From Stutzerimonas stutzeri (GTDB lineage: Bacteria; Pseudomonadota; Gammaproteobacteria; Pseudomonadales; Pseudomonadaceae): a stretch of DNA of 64,000 bases. The translations under genes were made by a program, and so were the position numbers. The DNA is taken from NCBI GenBank assembly GCA_002345575.1, contig DDVX01000019.1, positions 349,932 to 413,931 of the forward strand, in the 5' to 3' direction. Position 1 is the first letter of the stretch. Each line of letters starts with the position of its first letter. A model generated the notes under the pieces. It worked only from the letters and a program-made list of their open reading frames with translations, did no database searches and was not told the origin of the DNA. This document shows, one piece after another, positions 62,394-64,000 of the stretch.

Positions 62394-62674
62394 CAGCGAA
62401 GCCGCCACCGAACAGCAAACGCACGGTCAAGCGCGTCGGCATCGGCGCACGTCCGCCCGCGAATCCACACGCCGAGGCGTGGATTCGCCAGGGCGATGCC
62501 GATGCGCTGGGCAAGGGCGACCTCTACACCGCCCGCCTGACCCTCGACATCACACCCGCGATGCGGGCACGCATCAAGGTGTCGGCCTTCACGCAAGGCG
62601 TGACCGTGGCCGACCTGCTGCGTGGCCTGTTGGAGCGGGAGTTTCCAGAGCACCGCAGGGAGAACGCACCATGA
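62390..62674 (+). CDS. Probable ribbon-helix-helix DNA-binding partner of ParA
   Basis: 94 residues. An Arg/Pro-rich flexible N-terminus (AKPPPNSKRTVKRVG) is followed by ARLTLDITPAMRARIKVSAF and GVTVADLLRGLLEREF, which has the beta-strand then two helices of a ribbon-helix-helix (CopG/ParG-like) domain. Position right after the short ParA, with an ATGA overlap, makes a ParG-type centromere-binding partner likely. The assignment is inference from structure pattern and context. Confidence 0.65.
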   Translation: MTAKPPPNSKRTVKRVGIGARPPANPHAEAWIRQGDADALGKGDLYTARLTLDITPAMRARIKVSAFTQGVTVADLLRGLLEREFPEHRRENAP

Positions 62675-63195
62675 CTGCATCCGCTTCGCCTGCCGCTGGC
62701 GCGGCTACGGCTGCACTTGCCGGCCAGCCTGCCAGCGCGCCGCTGACGCGCGTGGCGCTTGCCTACATCGAACCACGCTTCAAGCTCTACCTGCGCTTCG
62801 GCGAACCTGCGCGCACGCACCAGCTCGACCGCTGGCGCCGTTGCGCGGTGTTCCTGCCGGGCGCCATGTTGTGCCGTATCCGCTGGCAGGCCAACGACTA
62901 CGGCACTGTGCGTTGGCAGCTCATGGTGATGCAGGCTTGCACGCCGCTGGATGCAGCGCAGCGCATCCCCGGCGTGCAGCCGGGGGCGCGCTTGCTGCTC
63001 CACGCCGAAGGGGAGAACCAGGTGCGCGCGGTGCTGGAGTGCATCGACGCCATCGAGGCGCTGGGCATCGCGCCCGCCGCTGTCTCGCCCGCGTACTGGC
63101 GCACGCTCGCCAACCGGCTCGCTGCACGCCTGCCGCTGCCCGAATACACCGCCGAGCGGCACGCTGCCTGGCTAACCGGGAGGACGCTGCCATGA
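62671..63195 (+). CDS. DUF2840 family protein
   Basis: 174 residues. ALAYIEPRFKLYLRFGEPA and HQLDRWRRCAVFLPGA are the conserved DUF2840 stretches. Usually encoded between the ParA-RHH pair and the S26 peptidase in Tn4371-like ICEs, as here. Function unknown, presumably in conjugative transfer. Overlaps both neighbours by ATGA. Confidence 0.88.
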   Translation: MTASASPAAGAATAALAGQPASAPLTRVALAYIEPRFKLYLRFGEPARTHQLDRWRRCAVFLPGAMLCRIRWQANDYGTVRWQLMVMQACTPLDAAQRIPGVQPGARLLLHAEGENQVRAVLECIDAIEALGIAPAAVSPAYWRTLANRLAARLPLPEYTAERHAAWLTGRTLP

Positions 63196-63791
63196 CGCTT
63201 CCATCCGCCGTTGCCAGCGCAACCGGCATCCCGCCGCATCCTCGCTCGCGCCTGCGCGCTCGCCTCGTGTTGGCGGGCCTGTCCGCCTGCGGCCTCGCTG
63301 CGCTCGCCTGGGCGTCCTTCGTGCATCCGCTGCCGCGCCTGATCTACAACCCGTCCGACAGCGTGGCGGTCGGCTGGTATCGCGTCGATCCGCAAGGCCA
63401 CGGCACCGGCTCGCTGCCACGTCCCTTGTCCGTGGGCAGCATCGTCCTGACCACGCTGCCGCCAGACGCCGCCGCGCTGGCCGCGCAGCGCGGCTACCTG
63501 CCGGCGCGCGTGCCGCTGCTCAAGCGCGTGGGCGCCGTCGCGCCGCAGGAGTTGTGCAGCACTGGCCGCGTCGTCCGCATCGACGGCGTGCCTTCGGCCG
63601 CCGTGCTGCCTGCCGACCGCTGGGGCCGGCCGCTGCCATCCTGGCAGCAATGCCGCCGCCTCGAATCCGGCGAACTGTTCCTCTTGAGTGTGACCAACCC
63701 GGCGTCGTTCGACAGCCGGTATTTCGGGCCGGTCAGCGCATCCGCCGTGATCGGGGTCGCGCATCCAGTCTGGCTGGAATCCCGCCCATGA
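63192..63791 (+). CDS. traF: TraF-type S26 family signal peptidase (conjugative transfer)
   Basis: 199 residues. An N-terminal TM helix (about 21-45), then NPSDSVAVGWYRV with catalytic Ser57, and LLKRVGA with Lys111 form the signal-peptidase dyad; the C-terminal SRYFGPV motif is usual. TraF-type peptidases cyclise or process conjugative pilin. First transfer gene visible; the ATG is set by the overlap with the DUF2840 stop. Confidence 0.9.
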   Translation: MTLPSAVASATGIPPHPRSRLRARLVLAGLSACGLAALAWASFVHPLPRLIYNPSDSVAVGWYRVDPQGHGTGSLPRPLSVGSIVLTTLPPDAAALAAQRGYLPARVPLLKRVGAVAPQELCSTGRVVRIDGVPSAAVLPADRWGRPLPSWQQCRRLESGELFLLSVTNPASFDSRYFGPVSASAVIGVAHPVWLESRP

Positions 63792-64000
63792 TGGCCGCCG
63801 ACTCGCTGCACGTTGCCGTGCATCTTGTCGTGCCATCGGGCGTGTCGCTCTGCTGGCCGTCGCCGTGTCGTCGCGCGTGCAGTGCGGGTGCATTCGCACC
63901 GCACTTCGCGCTGCCTTCGGCGCAGCCGTCCAACGTGCAGGCGTCTTGCCTCGAACGCGCCCGGCCTATGGCCGTCGCCGCGTTCGCCGGCGCGCTGGCT
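63788..64000 (+). CDS. Partial ORF running off the window (possible next ICE gene)
   Basis: An ATG overlaps the traF stop (ATGA) and the frame stays open for 71 codons to the window edge. The peptide (MMAADSLHVAVHLVVPSG..., then rich in Ala, Pro, Ser and Cys) fits no family I know, and the start of a transfer protein cannot be confirmed. The overlap pattern of the preceding genes supports translation. Confidence 0.45.
   Translation, partial: MMAADSLHVAVHLVVPSGVSLCWPSPCRRACSAGAFAPHFALPSAQPSNVQASCLERARPMAVAAFAGALA

Larger units (their letters stand above)
47047..64000. mobile_element. Tn4371-like integrative and conjugative element (left part, truncated by window end)
   Basis: From the integrase to the window edge the gene order is int, DUF1016, cargo, DUF2958, DUF932, ParB-like, DUF736, XRE, DUF2958, DUF2285, AlpA-like HTH, RepA, ParA, RHH-like, DUF2840 and TraF-type S26 peptidase. 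This matches the conserved left half of Tn4371-family ICEs. The G+C content and G/C-ending codon use are visibly higher than in the preceding core genes. The relaxase, TraG and Trb mating genes and the right end should follow beyond 64000. Confidence 0.85.

Overview
The window is a gammaproteobacterial chromosome segment, most probably a Pseudomonas or Stutzerimonas species. The evidence is the gene order sdhB-sucABCD-lpdG-brnQ-htpG-fabAB-gpsA-selD-mnmH-tgpA-tesA-oprI-DAHP synthase, the OprI-type lipoprotein, the tgpA/moxR/DUF58 operon and the fabAB pair. Positions 1 to about 47,050 are ordinary, densely packed core genome. From about 47,050 to the window end the DNA is visibly richer in G+C and belongs to a Tn4371-like integrative and conjugative element (ICE). 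The ICE runs off the right edge, so its transfer genes and right end are not seen.

Core region. 1-8.5 kb: end of succinate dehydrogenase, then the 2-oxoglutarate dehydrogenase genes sucA, sucB and lpdG, and succinyl-CoA synthetase sucC-sucD, a contiguous TCA block. 8.7-19.3 kb: branched-chain amino acid carrier, DUF599 membrane protein, two tandem hotdog thioesterases, an unknown membrane protein, the chaperone htpG, a predicted periplasmic amidohydrolase, a chemoreceptor and the sstT symporter. 19.4-22.7 kb: fabB-fabA (unsaturated fatty acid synthesis) divergent from gpsA (glycerol-3-phosphate for phospholipids). 22.7-31.6 kb: DUF4389, sixA, a thioesterase, two alpha/beta hydrolases, DUF4892, an AI-2E-type permease, a patatin-like lipase, the selenium genes selD-mnmH and a small lipoprotein. 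31.6-35.6 kb: moxR, DUF58 and tgpA operon. 35.7-46.9 kb: acyl-CoA thioesterase, tatD, an MltF-like transglycosylase, greB, the ybbA-ybbP ABC exporter divergent from tesA, an L,D-transpeptidase, oprI, a small GNAT protein and a class I DAHP synthase.

ICE region. A tyrosine integrase at 47,230 is translationally coupled to a DUF1016 PDDEXK nuclease-like gene. It is followed by a cargo and accessory zone: a CsoR/RcnR-type repressor with an MFS exporter carrying a His-rich tail, and small DUF proteins. This zone is interspersed with long gene-free G+C-rich gaps containing related repeats. Then come DUF932, a large ParB-like protein, DUF736, a divergent XRE regulator, a second DUF2958 protein, DUF2285, an AlpA-like HTH protein, a RepA-type initiator, iteron-like repeats, ParA, a probable ribbon-helix-helix partner, DUF2840 and a TraF-type S26 peptidase. 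The last genes (parA to the window end) are chained by ATGA overlaps. The ICE therefore has a plasmid-like replication and partition core beside its integrase.

Most noteworthy: three iterons plus an AT-rich repeat tract between repA and parA; a mosaic intergenic repeat family with an identical 18-bp core present five times in 7.6 kb, two copies of which bracket the metal-efflux cassette; and a metal-repressor promoter whose 19-bp G-tract palindrome overlaps the -35/-10 spacer and whose transcript appears to be leaderless. Repeats and identities were judged by eye; no searches were run.
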